Source of the DNA: Neisseriaceae bacterium
GTDB lineage: Bacteria > Pseudomonadota > Gammaproteobacteria > Burkholderiales > Neisseriaceae
Direction of reading: 5' to 3'
DNA length: 22,509 nucleotides
Assembly (NCBI GenBank): GCA_030146285.1
Contig: JASLBZ010000211.1
Location: forward strand, 1 to 22,509
The position numbers and the translations under genes were made by a program. This document shows, in pieces, positions 1 through 8,770 of this stretch (position 1 is the stretch's first letter; the number at the start of each line of letters is the position of its first letter). A model generated the notes under the pieces. It was not told the DNA's origin, did no database searches, and was given only the letters and a program-made list of their open reading frames with translations.

Positions 1-2
1 TA

Positions 3-149
3 GCACCTTTAGGAGCATTGGCCATGGTTGCTCAATCTGCAACCCATTCCACCACAGGTGTTGTCGTGATCTTGGCAGCTTCTGGTGTCATCTTGGTGAT
101 TGCAGCACTATGCGATCAAGGTTACCGCTTCTCGAAATACAAAAACTAG
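3..149 (+). CDS. 3' end of an integral membrane protein (partial)
   Basis: An open frame enters the window from the left and ends at TAG 147-149. The 48 visible residues include one strongly hydrophobic segment (GVVVILAASGVILVIAAL) followed by a short charged tail, RFSKYKN, as at the C-terminus of a secondary transporter. It is followed within 20 bases by a terminator, which supports a real gene end. Too little is visible to name the family; a major-facilitator or similar permease is only a guess. Confidence 0.6.
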   Translation, partial: APLGALAMVAQSATHSTTGVVVILAASGVILVIAALCDQGYRFSKYKN

Positions 150-164
150 TATTCATCTATTATT

Positions 165-194
165 AAAAAGGCAGCCTTTTAAGGCTGCCTTTTT
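165..194. terminator. Bidirectional intrinsic terminator
   Basis: A perfect inverted repeat, AAAAAGGCAGCC / GGCTGCCTTTTT, with a 6-base loop (TTTTAA). It lies between the stop of the plus-strand membrane protein and the stop of the minus-strand aldehyde dehydrogenase, so it has a U-tract in both directions and can serve both convergent genes. Confidence 0.92.
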
Positions 195-197
195 ACG

Positions 198-1595
198 TTA
201 ACCAATTAAAAATTTGAGCAACGCCCGAAATCGAGTGCCATAAGGTGGCAATAACAAAGACATGCTGTTAATTTTGGCTTGTTTAAACACAGGCTTTAAA
301 TGTGAAAAAGTATCAAAGCCGGTTTTACCATGATAAGCGCCCATACCCGAAGCACCAACACCGCCAAAAGGCAAAGACTCTTGCACGGCGTGAAACAAAG
401 TGTCATTGACACAAACGCCACCTGAAACCGTTTGGTTCAATACAAAATCAATCTTCGCTTTATCTTGTCCAAACACATACAAAGCCAACGGTCTTGCCCG
501 TTGGTTGATTTGCTTTAAAGCAATTTCGATATTTTGGTACGGTAGCAATGGTAAAATCGGCCCGAATATTTCTTCTTGCATCAAGGCGCAATCGTTCGGA
601 ACATTCAAAGCGAGCATGGGCAATAATTGGTGGCTATCTTTTTTAGCGTCACCCTGATTTAATGCCATCAAATCTGCACCCTGCTCTTGGGCTTCGCTTA
701 ACCATGTTTGTAAGCGTGCGTATTGGCGCTGATTGATAATCGAAGTGTAATCTGGATTATTCGCCATATCGGGGTAATGCTTTGCAACCCACACTTTGGC
801 CAATCGAATAAAATCTGCTATTTTCTCTTCTGGCAGATACACATAATCTGGTGCGATACAGGTTTGGCCTGCATTGAGTAATTTGCCACTCATGATGCGA
901 GAAACGGCGTGCTCAAAATTGGCATCGGCTAAAATAATGGCAGGTGATTTACCACCCAATTCCAAAGTCACGGGCGTTAAGTTTTGACTGGCCGCTTGCA
1001 TAACAATTTTGCCAACCGCACTTGAGCCGGTGAACAACAAGTGATCAAACGGCAACTCGATAAATTCAGTTGCAACTTCAATCCCTCCTTCCACCACTAC
1101 CAACTCATCTGCCGCAAAATAATCTGCAACCGTTTTGCTTAGCCAATGGCTAAAATGAGGCGCATATTCTGACGTTTTGACCATCACTCGGTTGCCCGCA
1201 GCAAATGCACCGACCATCGGGCCTATGGTCGAAAACAATGGATAATTCCAGGGTGCCACGATACCCACCACACCCAAAGCTTGGGGTCTGATTTCATTGC
1301 CAGCGGGCAAAAACCGCCAATGGGTTTTGGCTTTTTTGGTTTTCATCCAGTGACGAGTGTGTTTTTGGGCATCCTGAATACCCGACAATGTCGAGAAAAA
1401 CTCTAGCAACAAAGTCTCGTCAGTACTGCGATGTCCAAAGTCTTGGTTTATCGCTTCGCAAATGGCGGCTTGATGCATTTTAAGCATGCTTTGCAATTGG
1501 TTTAATCGGTGTAAACGGGTTTTTAATGGCACCAATAAATCGCTGCGGCTGGCTTGGTACATGACGTCAAACTGGGCTGGTAAGGAATAATCCAT
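198..1595 (-). CDS. calB: Coniferyl-aldehyde-type aldehyde dehydrogenase (NAD(P)+)
   Basis: Oxidises an aldehyde to the acid with NAD(P)+, cytosolic. Visible ALDH motifs are PWNYP (residues 115-119), LFTGSSAVGK (about 187-196), ELGGKSPAI with the general-base Glu at about 212, NAGQTCIAPDYV with the catalytic Cys at about 246, and EEIFGPILPL. The NAGQTCxAPDYV form is typical of the coniferyl aldehyde dehydrogenase subgroup. The start chosen gives 465 aa; its ATG overlaps the stop of the upstream GMC oxidoreductase by one base (TAATG), so translation is probably coupled. A longer frame (482 aa, from 1646) would overlap the upstream gene by 52 bases and is less likely. The true substrate is unknown; the partner oxidoreductase may supply the aldehyde. 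Confidence 0.85.
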   Translation of the reverse strand: MDYSLPAQFDVMYQASRSDLLVPLKTRLHRLNQLQSMLKMHQAAICEAINQDFGHRSTDETLLLEFFSTLSGIQDAQKHTRHWMKTKKAKTHWRFLPAGNEIRPQALGVVGIVAPWNYPLFSTIGPMVGAFAAGNRVMVKTSEYAPHFSHWLSKTVADYFAADELVVVEGGIEVATEFIELPFDHLLFTGSSAVGKIVMQAASQNLTPVTLELGGKSPAIILADANFEHAVSRIMSGKLLNAGQTCIAPDYVYLPEEKIADFIRLAKVWVAKHYPDMANNPDYTSIINQRQYARLQTWLSEAQEQGADLMALNQGDAKKDSHQLLPMLALNVPNDCALMQEEIFGPILPLLPYQNIEIALKQINQRARPLALYVFGQDKAKIDFVLNQTVSGGVCVNDTLFHAVQESLPFGGVGASGMGAYHGKTGFDTFSHLKPVFKQAKINSMSLLLPPYGTRFRALLKFLIG

Positions 1596-3202
1596 TATTG
1601 GGCTTTCGAAGGAATATGGCTCATGGCAGCTTCGGCCAGTGCACAAATGGTCAAACTTGGGTTGACCCCTAAATTGGTAGAAATATTAGCACCATCAACA
1701 ATATACAACCCTTGATAGCCAAAAACCCGATGCTGTACATCACAAACACCTTCGTTTTCATTGCTAGCTAAGGCAGCTCCACCCATACAATGGGCAGTGG
1801 TTGGGATGTTTAAAAACACATCAGACACCCCATTGAAAGCCGTGCCATTGAATCGCTTGGCTGCCTCTAAAGCCACTTTGGTTGCCGAGGGAATGTGACT
1901 GGGAATGGGCGAGCCGACCGTTGCCAAGGCTTTTTTCCAAGGCATGAACCTACGCCTGCGCCACACCATTTGCAAAGGCTGCGGGATGGCTTGCATACAC
2001 AAGAAAATCAAGGATTCTTTGGCAATGTTTTTGGGTCGAAATGTTCGCCAATACACAATGGGATGCAAAATAGCCTGACCCAGCAAGGTGAGCGACCATT
2101 TTAAAAAAGACATGCGACCAGATTCGGTATAGTTCATCATCGTTCCCAAAAGGCCTGCGATATTAGAGCCTTCAGGAAACCGTGTGGCTTCAATGTGAGT
2201 GCCATCATCCAAATACATGCCTGAACCGATGGCGATGCCCTTGGAAAAATCTTTGTCTGTATTTGGAAAACGAATGCCGATTAAAGATTCTGCATTGGTA
2301 AAAACATTGTATCCCAAGCAAGATGAGATATTTGGCAAATAACCTTGGTCTTTCATCGCAAACAACAGTTGCTGTGTACCCAAACTACCCGCGCTGACAA
2401 TCACATTCAAGGCAGTATATGAACTTATTTTTTGTCCGTGCATTTTGCATGTCACCCGATAACCGCTGCTGCCATCTTGTGCGGCGCCTAAGGCTTCAAT
2501 CTTAAGCACTTTGGTTTCAGACAGGATAGCCGCGCCTTGCTTTTGGGCGAAATCCAAATAATTAAAATCCAAAGAGTTCTTGGCCAAAAACCGACAAGCA
2601 ACCATACAACCACCACAACCAACACAGGCTTCCCGTGCTCGTCCACGACCTTGAAAATAAGGGTCTTGTTGAACTTTAGGGTGGGCATATTCGTCATCAT
2701 CGCCAAAATAAATCGCCACTTCAGTCGGATAAAAACTGTCTTTGACTCCGGCAAATGTATTGATGTTTTTTAAGGTTAAATCGGCATCGGCCAAAATGGG
2801 ATTGACTGTAACGCCTAGCATTGCACGTGCACTTTGGTAATGAATTGGCATGATGTCATGCCAGTTTTGTAGCTGCGCCCAAGAGCCATTGTCCCAAATA
2901 GTCGCCTTGGGAATGAGCATGGTGTTGGCATACACAATTGAGCCGCCACCCACGGCGTTGCCATGCAAAACCAACATGTGTTTAAACAAGCGCATTGCAA
3001 AAAAACCACGGCAAGACAAAAGCGGCAGCCACAAATAACGGCGAATTTGGCGGGTGCTTTTGGGCATGTTTTGTGGCGTAAACCACTGCCCTTGTTCAGC
3101 CACCATCACCCGATAACCTTTTTCGGTTAAACGCATGGCACTGACACTGCCACCGAAGCCCGAACCGATAATGAAATAATCTGTGTCAAATGCAGTGTCC
3201 AT
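1595..3202 (-). CDS. GMC-family FAD oxidoreductase (cholesterol-oxidase-like)
   Basis: A flavin-dependent alcohol oxidase or dehydrogenase. The N-terminal dinucleotide-binding motif IIGSGFGGS lies at residues 11-19, GNAVGGGSIVYANTML follows at about 81-96, and the C-terminal GMC signature runs from AHCMGG to VDGANISTNLGVNPSLTI near the end. Residues 193-203 form CVGCGGCMVAC, a CX2CX2CX3C cluster recalling that seen in cholesterol-oxidase-like GMC proteins. I chose the ATG at 3202 (535 aa), which has AGGA six bases upstream and sits just before the FAD motif; an in-frame ATG at 3235 has no ribosome site. It is coupled to the downstream aldehyde dehydrogenase, suggesting an alcohol to aldehyde to acid pair. 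The substrate cannot be told from sequence. Confidence 0.85.
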   Translation of the reverse strand: MDTAFDTDYFIIGSGFGGSVSAMRLTEKGYRVMVAEQGQWFTPQNMPKSTRQIRRYLWLPLLSCRGFFAMRLFKHMLVLHGNAVGGGSIVYANTMLIPKATIWDNGSWAQLQNWHDIMPIHYQSARAMLGVTVNPILADADLTLKNINTFAGVKDSFYPTEVAIYFGDDDEYAHPKVQQDPYFQGRGRAREACVGCGGCMVACRFLAKNSLDFNYLDFAQKQGAAILSETKVLKIEALGAAQDGSSGYRVTCKMHGQKISSYTALNVIVSAGSLGTQQLLFAMKDQGYLPNISSCLGYNVFTNAESLIGIRFPNTDKDFSKGIAIGSGMYLDDGTHIEATRFPEGSNIAGLLGTMMNYTESGRMSFLKWSLTLLGQAILHPIVYWRTFRPKNIAKESLIFLCMQAIPQPLQMVWRRRRFMPWKKALATVGSPIPSHIPSATKVALEAAKRFNGTAFNGVSDVFLNIPTTAHCMGGAALASNENEGVCDVQHRVFGYQGLYIVDGANISTNLGVNPSLTICALAEAAMSHIPSKAQ

Positions 3203-3261
3203 GCCATTTCCTAACACCCAAAATTCACCGAACATGAATTATTTTATGAATATAAAATAAT

Positions 3262-3297
3262 ATAACACCGATTCCCAAAGATGAGAATCGGTGTTAT
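3262..3297 (-). terminator. Stem-loop terminator downstream of butanediol dehydrogenase
   Basis: A perfect 13-bp inverted repeat, ATAACACCGATTC / GAATCGGTGTTAT, with a 10-base loop. It lies 48 bases past the stop of the minus-strand dehydrogenase and, read on the minus strand, is followed by an AT-rich stretch (ATTATTTTATATTC) rather than a pure U-tract. It separates this gene from the GMC oxidoreductase, whose promoter should then lie between the hairpin and 3202 or within it. Confidence 0.75.
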
Positions 3298-3344
3298 CAA
3301 AATATTGACTATTCTGCTTTACTGCCCAAAAACATTGAACATGG

Positions 3345-4403
3345 TTATGGTTTCACAATAATTTTCACTGCAGATTCATTGTTGTGAATCAAAGTATCAA
3401 AGCCTTTAGCAATCAAATCATCTAGCTCGATGCGCTGGGTAATGAAAGGCTCAAGGTTAATCTTGCCTTCTTCAACCAGTTTAATGGTTTGCGCATGGTT
3501 GTTCACATAAGCAATCGTGCCACGCATATCCAACTCTTTCATCACCACACTGTGAACATTCACGGTTGCCGGGTGACTCCAAATCGATACAATCACAATC
3601 ACACCTGTGGCTTTGGTTGCTTCTACCAAGGTATCCAATACTTTGTTCACGCTACTGCATTCAAAAGCCACATCCACGCCTTTATTTTGCGTGATTTTCA
3701 TGACTTCTTCGGTGACATTCACTTGTGATGGGTCCAGAATATAATCTGCAACACCAGACTCTTTGGCTTTGTTTTTACGAGCACTGCTAAGCTCAGTCAT
3801 GATGACTTGAATGCCTTCGGCTTTTAGAACCGCAGCCAATAACAAGCCAATCGGGCCAGCACCGCCGACCAAAGCGATATCACCTTTTTTAGCACCACTT
3901 CGAACATAAGCATGGTAACCCACTGCCAATGGCTCAATTAAGGCAGCCTGATCCAATGGAATCTTATTGGAAATCGGATGCACCCAACGGCGTTTCACGG
4001 CAATTTTTTCTGCCAAACCACCGCCATGACCACCCAAACCAATAAAGTTCATGTCTTTGGATAAGTGGTAATTATCACCTTCCCCAGTTGGTACATCATC
4101 GGCGATAATGTACGGCTCTACCACCACATGTTGACCGACTTCAATATCATTCACACCTTCACCAACGGCATAAACCACACCAGAGAATTCATGTCCCATG
4201 GTAATTGGTGCCGATTCACCCGAAATAGGATGCGGATGACCACAAGGTGGAATAAAAATCGGGCCTTCCATGAATTCATGCAAATCAGTACCACAAATAC
4301 CGCACCAAGCCACGTCAATACCCACGGTACCGGCTGCGACTGTTGGCTCAGGAATATCTTCAATACGAATATCACCACGATCATAAAAACGAGCTGCTTT
4401 CAT
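3345..4403 (-). CDS. Zn-dependent 2,3-butanediol dehydrogenase (medium-chain ADH family)
   Basis: A 352-aa medium-chain dehydrogenase that interconverts 2,3-butanediol and acetoin, probably with NAD+. The N-terminus (MKAARFYDRGDIRIEDIPEP) and the CGICGTDLHEF and GPIFIP motifs are those of butanediol dehydrogenases. Catalytic Zn ligands are visible as Cys37, His71-Glu72 (GHEF) and Glu157 (IEPLA); the Rossmann motif GAGPIG is at 181-186. The lobe that usually carries four structural-zinc cysteines (about 95-125) has none. The start has AAGGGG upstream. No acetoin synthesis genes lie nearby; the upstream LysR gene on the same strand is a candidate regulator. Family assignment is firm, exact stereospecificity is not. 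Confidence 0.88.
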   Translation of the reverse strand: MKAARFYDRGDIRIEDIPEPTVAAGTVGIDVAWCGICGTDLHEFMEGPIFIPPCGHPHPISGESAPITMGHEFSGVVYAVGEGVNDIEVGQHVVVEPYIIADDVPTGEGDNYHLSKDMNFIGLGGHGGGLAEKIAVKRRWVHPISNKIPLDQAALIEPLAVGYHAYVRSGAKKGDIALVGGAGPIGLLLAAVLKAEGIQVIMTELSSARKNKAKESGVADYILDPSQVNVTEEVMKITQNKGVDVAFECSSVNKVLDTLVEATKATGVIVIVSIWSHPATVNVHSVVMKELDMRGTIAYVNNHAQTIKLVEEGKINLEPFITQRIELDDLIAKGFDTLIHNNESAVKIIVKP

Positions 4404-4415
4404 TTACATCCCCTT

Positions 4416-4444
4416 ATAATACTATCTACATTAAAGACATTGAA
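4416..4444 (-). promoter_or_regulatory. Possible promoter of the butanediol dehydrogenase gene
   Basis: Read on the minus strand, TTCAAT (4444-4439) and TATTAT (4421-4416) are separated by 17 bases, just ahead of the AAGGGG ribosome site. The -10 is good and the -35 is weak, which would suit an activator-dependent promoter. This is a consensus match by eye only. Confidence 0.35.
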
Positions 4445-4551
4445 TATCTGAATAGCGAATACCAATAGCGTATCACATACCCATTCCAAATACATATACA
4501 ATATTTATCTATTAATGACCTAGAACAATACATCGCAATTTATTGTTTCAA

Positions 4552-5472
4552 TTAAGCCCATCCATCCATGGAAAACTCCTCAACAAACCAATCTAACAAC
4601 CATAACAATGCAGCATCGCTTTGTGAGCGAGCATGATTTAACATTTGAAAATGAATACTGGGAAGTGCCAATGGCGCAGCAAATGCTTGGATATGTTCAG
4701 GCTGTTTGATGCCAATTGTTTTGGCAGCCATGGTTAAAATCAGATCGGTATTAGGTAATAAATTACTGGCCACATGCCAGTAAGGCAAGGTGCAGGCGAT
4801 GTGTCTTTTTAGATTCAAGCTGGCCAATGTTTGCTCTACTTCTGCGGCATCATAAGCTTTAATCTCCACCGCCACATGAGGATAATCCAGCCACTGATCC
4901 AAATTAACCGTGGTATTTTTTTCTTGTAATAAAGGGTGATTTTGATCTGCCCAGCAAATAAAACTGTCAGTAAACAATGTTTTGCTAATAAGTTCAGGGT
5001 GGATACGTTCAAATACACCAAAGACCAAATCAAATTGACCTGCCAATAAGCCAATTTGCATTTGCTCTCGAGAGCATGCACAAACTTCAAGGCTAATATT
5101 TGGGGCATTTTTTTGTAAAAAAAGCATGAGTTTGGGCAATATCAATTGGCTACCATAATCTGACATTGAAAAACGAAAATGCCGCTCGCTGGTTGCTGGC
5201 AAAAAATCACCTTGAGACAACAAAGCACTTAAATCTTGCAAAGCTTGACTCAAAGGTTGGTACAAAGACTGTGCTTTAGGGCTTAGGACATACACCCCAT
5301 TTTCACGCACAAGCAAAGGGTCGTTGAAAATATCGCGCAATTGATTCAAAGCATGGCTAATGGCAGGCTGACTTTTGTTCAGTTTTTTTGCAGTTCGACT
5401 CACATGTCTTTCACTTAACAATACTTGCAGTGTTAACAATTGGTTCATGTCTAAGCGACGTAAATTATTCAT
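4552..5472 (-). CDS. LysR-family transcriptional regulator
   Basis: A 306-aa protein of usual LTTR length. The N-terminal winged helix-turn-helix covers about residues 9-68, with the typical run HVSRTAKKLNKSQPAISHALNQLR and the following DPLLVRE. The remainder is a periplasmic-binding-protein-like effector domain. It is divergent from a small YdcZ-type transporter (96 bases apart) and upstream of the butanediol dehydrogenase on the same strand with a 148-base gap. LTTRs commonly regulate a divergent neighbour, so the transporter gene is the first candidate target. The ligand is unknown. The start at MNNLRRLDMNQL matches the family's usual N-terminus although its ribosome site (AAGG 13 bases off) is weak; an internal ATG at residue 9 is possible. 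Confidence 0.88.
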   Translation of the reverse strand: MNNLRRLDMNQLLTLQVLLSERHVSRTAKKLNKSQPAISHALNQLRDIFNDPLLVRENGVYVLSPKAQSLYQPLSQALQDLSALLSQGDFLPATSERHFRFSMSDYGSQLILPKLMLFLQKNAPNISLEVCACSREQMQIGLLAGQFDLVFGVFERIHPELISKTLFTDSFICWADQNHPLLQEKNTTVNLDQWLDYPHVAVEIKAYDAAEVEQTLASLNLKRHIACTLPYWHVASNLLPNTDLILTMAAKTIGIKQPEHIQAFAAPLALPSIHFQMLNHARSQSDAALLWLLDWFVEEFSMDGWA

Positions 5473-5568
5473 GAAATTAATAATGCCTTAGCAAATCTTT
5501 GATTTCTCAACCTTACCTGTTTTACCTACCATTGACCACTCACAATTGCACTTTGAAAGAATAATGTT

Positions 5569-6045
5569 ATGAATCAACTATCATTCTCGGCTTGGACTTT
5601 AGCCGCTTGCGCTTTACTTGCCGGCGCAGTGGTGCCTTTACAGGCTGCCAGCAATGCCGCACTTGCCAAACAATTAGGACATCCATTGTGGGCCAGCTTG
5701 GCTTCGCTTGTGGTGAGTATTTTGGTATTGGTATTTTTATTGTGGGCTTTTCAAGCACCCAAACCCACGATTTCCATATCTGGCTTGTTTTCACAACCTA
5801 TTTGGATTTGGTTTGGCGGCGTAGCTGGCATGATTTACATCACATCAGCTTTGATTTTGGTGCCCAAAATGGGCGGGACCACTTTTTTTGTCTTGGTGAT
5901 TGCAGGGCAATTGATTTTGGCGGCATTACTGGATTACTTTGGCTGGATGAATATCCCCAAACAAGACATTGGTTTTAACCGAATCTTGGGCATCACACTG
6001 GTTTTGGCTGGCGTTTCTTGTATTCAACTTTGGCCTAAGAAATAA
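5569..6045 (+). CDS. YdcZ/DUF606-type small DMT-superfamily transporter
   Basis: A 158-aa inner-membrane protein with about five hydrophobic segments (roughly 9-27, 41-60, 77-98, 102-121, 136-153). The start of the mature sequence (AGAVVPLQAASNAALAKQLGHPLWASL) and the GGVAGMIYITSALILVPKMG region match the YdcZ/DUF606 family of half-size drug/metabolite transporters. The substrate is unknown. It is divergent from the LysR gene and followed by a hairpin with a T-rich tail, so it is probably a single-gene transcript. The ribosome site is weak (GAAAGAA). Confidence in the family is good; no function can be given. Confidence 0.82.
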   Translation: MNQLSFSAWTLAACALLAGAVVPLQAASNAALAKQLGHPLWASLASLVVSILVLVFLLWAFQAPKPTISISGLFSQPIWIWFGGVAGMIYITSALILVPKMGGTTFFVLVIAGQLILAALLDYFGWMNIPKQDIGFNRILGITLVLAGVSCIQLWPKK

Positions 6046-6085
6046 TTATTCATATTTCTAATACCGATATACCTAATACATACAT

Positions 6086-6130
6086 CCATTCCCCAGACAA
6101 ACTTTCTGGCTTGCCTTGGGGATTGGTTTT
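6086..6130 (+). terminator. Probable terminator between ydcZ-like and clc genes
   Basis: The arms CCATTCCCCA (6086-6095) and TGGGGATTGG (6117-6126) pair with one mismatch and are followed by TTTTATATTTT on the plus strand. It lies 40 bases after the transporter stop and abuts the convergent channel gene's stop. Confidence 0.6.
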
Positions 6131-7436
6131 ATATTTTCCTTTGCTGCAACGCCTTTTCTAACATTAATGCATAAATGGGCTTACCGCCAATGACTCTTGC
6201 CACAAACACTGCACCTAGGCTGGTAACCAACAAAGGAATCACCATCGTATAAGCGGCGGTTAATTCCAAAACCAATACCACTCCTGCAATGGGGGAACGA
6301 ATAGAGGCTGCAAACAAACCTGCCATGGCGGCAAGACCAAATACCAAAGCCATATCATCCATCCCCGGTATGCTTAAGTGCAATAAAGCAGCAAACGCAA
6401 CACCGGCACTCATCGCCAAAGTCAATAAAGGAGCAAAAATACCACCGGGTACTCCAGTAGAATAACTGCCCACCGTACCAAAAAAACGCAAACACACCAA
6501 AAGCAATAACAAGGCAAAACCAGAATCACTCAAAGCCAGCTTGGGAATAATGGCTTCGCCACCGGTTGTGGCATTCGGATAGACAATACAAAGCACACCC
6601 ACAGTCAAACCCACCACAGCAGGATACAAATAAGGCGCTCTTTTGTGCATAGCAGATGCAAAGCCATTGGCCCAAATAATGCTTTTATTAAAGCAAGTAC
6701 CCAGCACACCAAGCACGCACCCCAATACCAAAAAAGCAGGTATAAACCAAAACGATGGTTCGGCAACTGATATAGGGATAACGGGTTTCCCACCCAAAAT
6801 AACCTGCGCCACCATTGTCGATGTCAATGCAGCGACAATCACACCGATGCTATTTTTATGTGAGTAAAACGATAATCGCCGCATTTCACCCAAAACAAAA
6901 ATCATGGCCGCCAATGGTGCATTAAAAGCACAAGCCAAGCCTGCCGCAGCTCCAGCTGCCATCATGCTGCGCCGTTCCCTATCGCTGACTTTAAAAGCAT
7001 TGGTCATGGCTATCGAAATCGACGAGCCAATTTGCATGCTTGGGCCCTCTCGCCCCACCAATAAGCCAGAAGACAACGCCGCAATACCCATAAAAAACTT
7101 GACTGGCAAAATACGCCACCATCGAATAACCTCATGTTGTTGCATTTGCATTTCAATATAAGGCAAGCCACTGCCACTGGCTTCTGGGGCGACGTGGCGC
7201 ACAACCGCACTAATCGACACTGTCAACACCATGACAATCAAAGCAGAACAAACAATCAAAGTCGTGCCGCTAAGGTAATTCGATAAATATTGTGGCCAAT
7301 GGATTAATTTGGCAATGGCCATTTGAAAATACGCGCACACAGTGCCAGCTAAAATGCCAACCACACCAGATAAAATCAAATAGCGCAGATAACTGCTATC
7401 GCTTTGCAGCACTTTTTTTGAAACTGTATTTTTCAT
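6129..7436 (-). CDS. clcA: ClC-family H+/Cl- exchange transporter
   Basis: A 435-aa polytopic inner-membrane protein of the ClC family. The chloride-filter motifs are visible: GSGLPYIE (about 88-95), GREGP with the gating glutamate at 130 (E. coli ClcA E148), GGIFAP, and the C-terminal Tyr in GKPIYALML (E. coli Y445). The internal proton glutamate (E. coli E203) is present as Glu184 in VLGEMR, so a proton-coupled antiporter rather than a channel is likely. The preceding residue, Glu202 in E. coli, is Gly here. No C-terminal CBS domains. The start has AGGG five bases upstream. The likely role, by family, is acid-stress charge balancing or anion transport; it has no evident link with its neighbours. 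Confidence 0.9.
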   Translation of the reverse strand: MKNTVSKKVLQSDSSYLRYLILSGVVGILAGTVCAYFQMAIAKLIHWPQYLSNYLSGTTLIVCSALIVMVLTVSISAVVRHVAPEASGSGLPYIEMQMQQHEVIRWWRILPVKFFMGIAALSSGLLVGREGPSMQIGSSISIAMTNAFKVSDRERRSMMAAGAAAGLACAFNAPLAAMIFVLGEMRRLSFYSHKNSIGVIVAALTSTMVAQVILGGKPVIPISVAEPSFWFIPAFLVLGCVLGVLGTCFNKSIIWANGFASAMHKRAPYLYPAVVGLTVGVLCIVYPNATTGGEAIIPKLALSDSGFALLLLLVCLRFFGTVGSYSTGVPGGIFAPLLTLAMSAGVAFAALLHLSIPGMDDMALVFGLAAMAGLFAASIRSPIAGVVLVLELTAAYTMVIPLLVTSLGAVFVARVIGGKPIYALMLEKALQQRKI

Positions 7437-7684
7437 GTAAACCCTAAAATAAGCTGTTTACAAGCATGCATAACATCATGGTTCAACATTGTTTAGTGCC
7501 CCTTCTTATCGCTATAGCGCCTATTAAACCAGTTATTCGCATGCTGTTTCAATATGATTATTATTTTACCCTAAATCAGTTTTACCATTTTTTAACATAA
7601 CTGTACAAACGCAGTATGCTTGATTGTTAACAACACCATTTTTTTGTTTAACTTTGACCAAAGTGACCAGATGAAAATTACCCT
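7437..7684. other. Intergenic region between clc and the GlxA-type regulator
   Basis: No gene is seen in these 248 bases. They should hold the promoter of the clc gene and the 3' end of the regulator transcript. The only clear symmetry is the perfect palindrome CGCTATAGCG at 7510-7519, about 75 bases before the clc start; no convincing hairpin terminator was found after the regulator. Confidence 0.5.
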
Positions 7685-8701
7685 TCATGATGGCCCATTC
7701 AAAACACCACCAGAACCGGTAATTTTATGTTTTAAAGCAGGGTTATGTGGTTTTCTTTGCTCACTTGGTGAGTAACCATGAAAATTGCGATAGGCTTTAG
7801 AAAAATGTGATGAAGTCAAAAACCCACAAGCAACGGTGACTTGCATGATGCTCATGCTGGTTTGTGACAACAAATCTTTCGCGTGGCGTAAACGTAAGCG
7901 CAGATAATATTGGGCAGGTGAAACATCATAATAGCGTTTAAACAAGCGTTCTAATTGACGTAACGACAAAGCGATACAATTGGCAATTTCTTGCATGCTC
8001 AATACCTCATCCACATTCGCTTGCATCAGCGCAATCGCCGTTTCAACGTGGTGAAAACCAACCCCCATCGTGGCGGGGTTCGTTTTGTATTGTATGGACT
8101 GTCCATCTCGAATTCTGTCCATAACAAACTGCTCAGCCACTGAACTTGCCAATGCCCGACCATGGTGCAACTTGACCAATTGCAACATCATGTCCGACGC
8201 TGAACTGCCTCCAGAACAGCTTAAACGATCTTTTTCAATCACATACAATTGATCGGTAAAATTGACTTTTGGAAAGACTTCACGTGCAGCTGGCAAACTT
8301 TCCCAATGCACGGCACAATCATAGCCGTCCATTAGTTTTGCCAATGCCAAAGCAATGGAGCCATTGCACATACCACCCAAAACAATATTCTTTTGTGCCA
8401 ATTGCTGTAGTAAAAGCTTAATAGATGCGGTAGTTCCTTGCCTAACATCCACACCAGCACAGACAAAAACCATGCTGCAATCCAAAAGCATGTTTGTATT
8501 CGCCGTTGTGCTAACAGACAAGCCATTGCTTGCCAACGTCCCTTCCTCCTGATAAACCGACCAGGCGTATAATTCCTCTTGGCTTAAATAATTACTCATG
8601 CGCAGTACTTCAATGGCATTGGCAAAAGTAATCAAAGTAAAACCATTTAACAAAATAAACCCGATCTTTTGGGTTTTGTTTTTGGTTTTGATGTTTTGCA
8701 T
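7685..8701 (-). CDS. GlxA-family AraC-type transcriptional regulator (sarcosine/betaine type)
   Basis: A DNA-binding regulator with an N-terminal DJ-1/PfpI-like (class I glutamine amidotransferase-like) sensor domain, about residues 10-190, and a C-terminal AraC helix-turn-helix domain, about 230-315 (SMQEIANCIALSLRQLERLFKRYY, then VACGFLTSSHFSKAYR). This architecture is shared by GbdR, SouR and CdhR of Pseudomonas, which sense betaine, sarcosine and carnitine. It follows soxBDAG on the same strand but behind a terminator. I chose the ATG at 8701 (338 aa): AAGGGG sits eight bases upstream, and the alignment with the second GlxA regulator in the window begins there. The longer frame from 8779 would run into the sox terminator hairpin. 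It is a candidate activator of the sox genes; the ligand is inferred from context. Confidence 0.88.
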   Translation of the reverse strand: MQNIKTKNKTQKIGFILLNGFTLITFANAIEVLRMSNYLSQEELYAWSVYQEEGTLASNGLSVSTTANTNMLLDCSMVFVCAGVDVRQGTTASIKLLLQQLAQKNIVLGGMCNGSIALALAKLMDGYDCAVHWESLPAAREVFPKVNFTDQLYVIEKDRLSCSGGSSASDMMLQLVKLHHGRALASSVAEQFVMDRIRDGQSIQYKTNPATMGVGFHHVETAIALMQANVDEVLSMQEIANCIALSLRQLERLFKRYYDVSPAQYYLRLRLRHAKDLLSQTSMSIMQVTVACGFLTSSHFSKAYRNFHGYSPSEQRKPHNPALKHKITGSGGVLNGPS

Positions 8702-8770
8702 TGTTGTTTCCCCTTGATTGTTTTTATCAACATCGCAATTCATATCGCTATCCAATGCATCAAGACCATA

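Noticed and set aside
2488..2754. Open frames in other frames within the GMC gene and elsewhere
   Set aside because: They lie wholly within confidently assigned genes and have low-complexity or unfamiliar translations, as expected of frame shadows.
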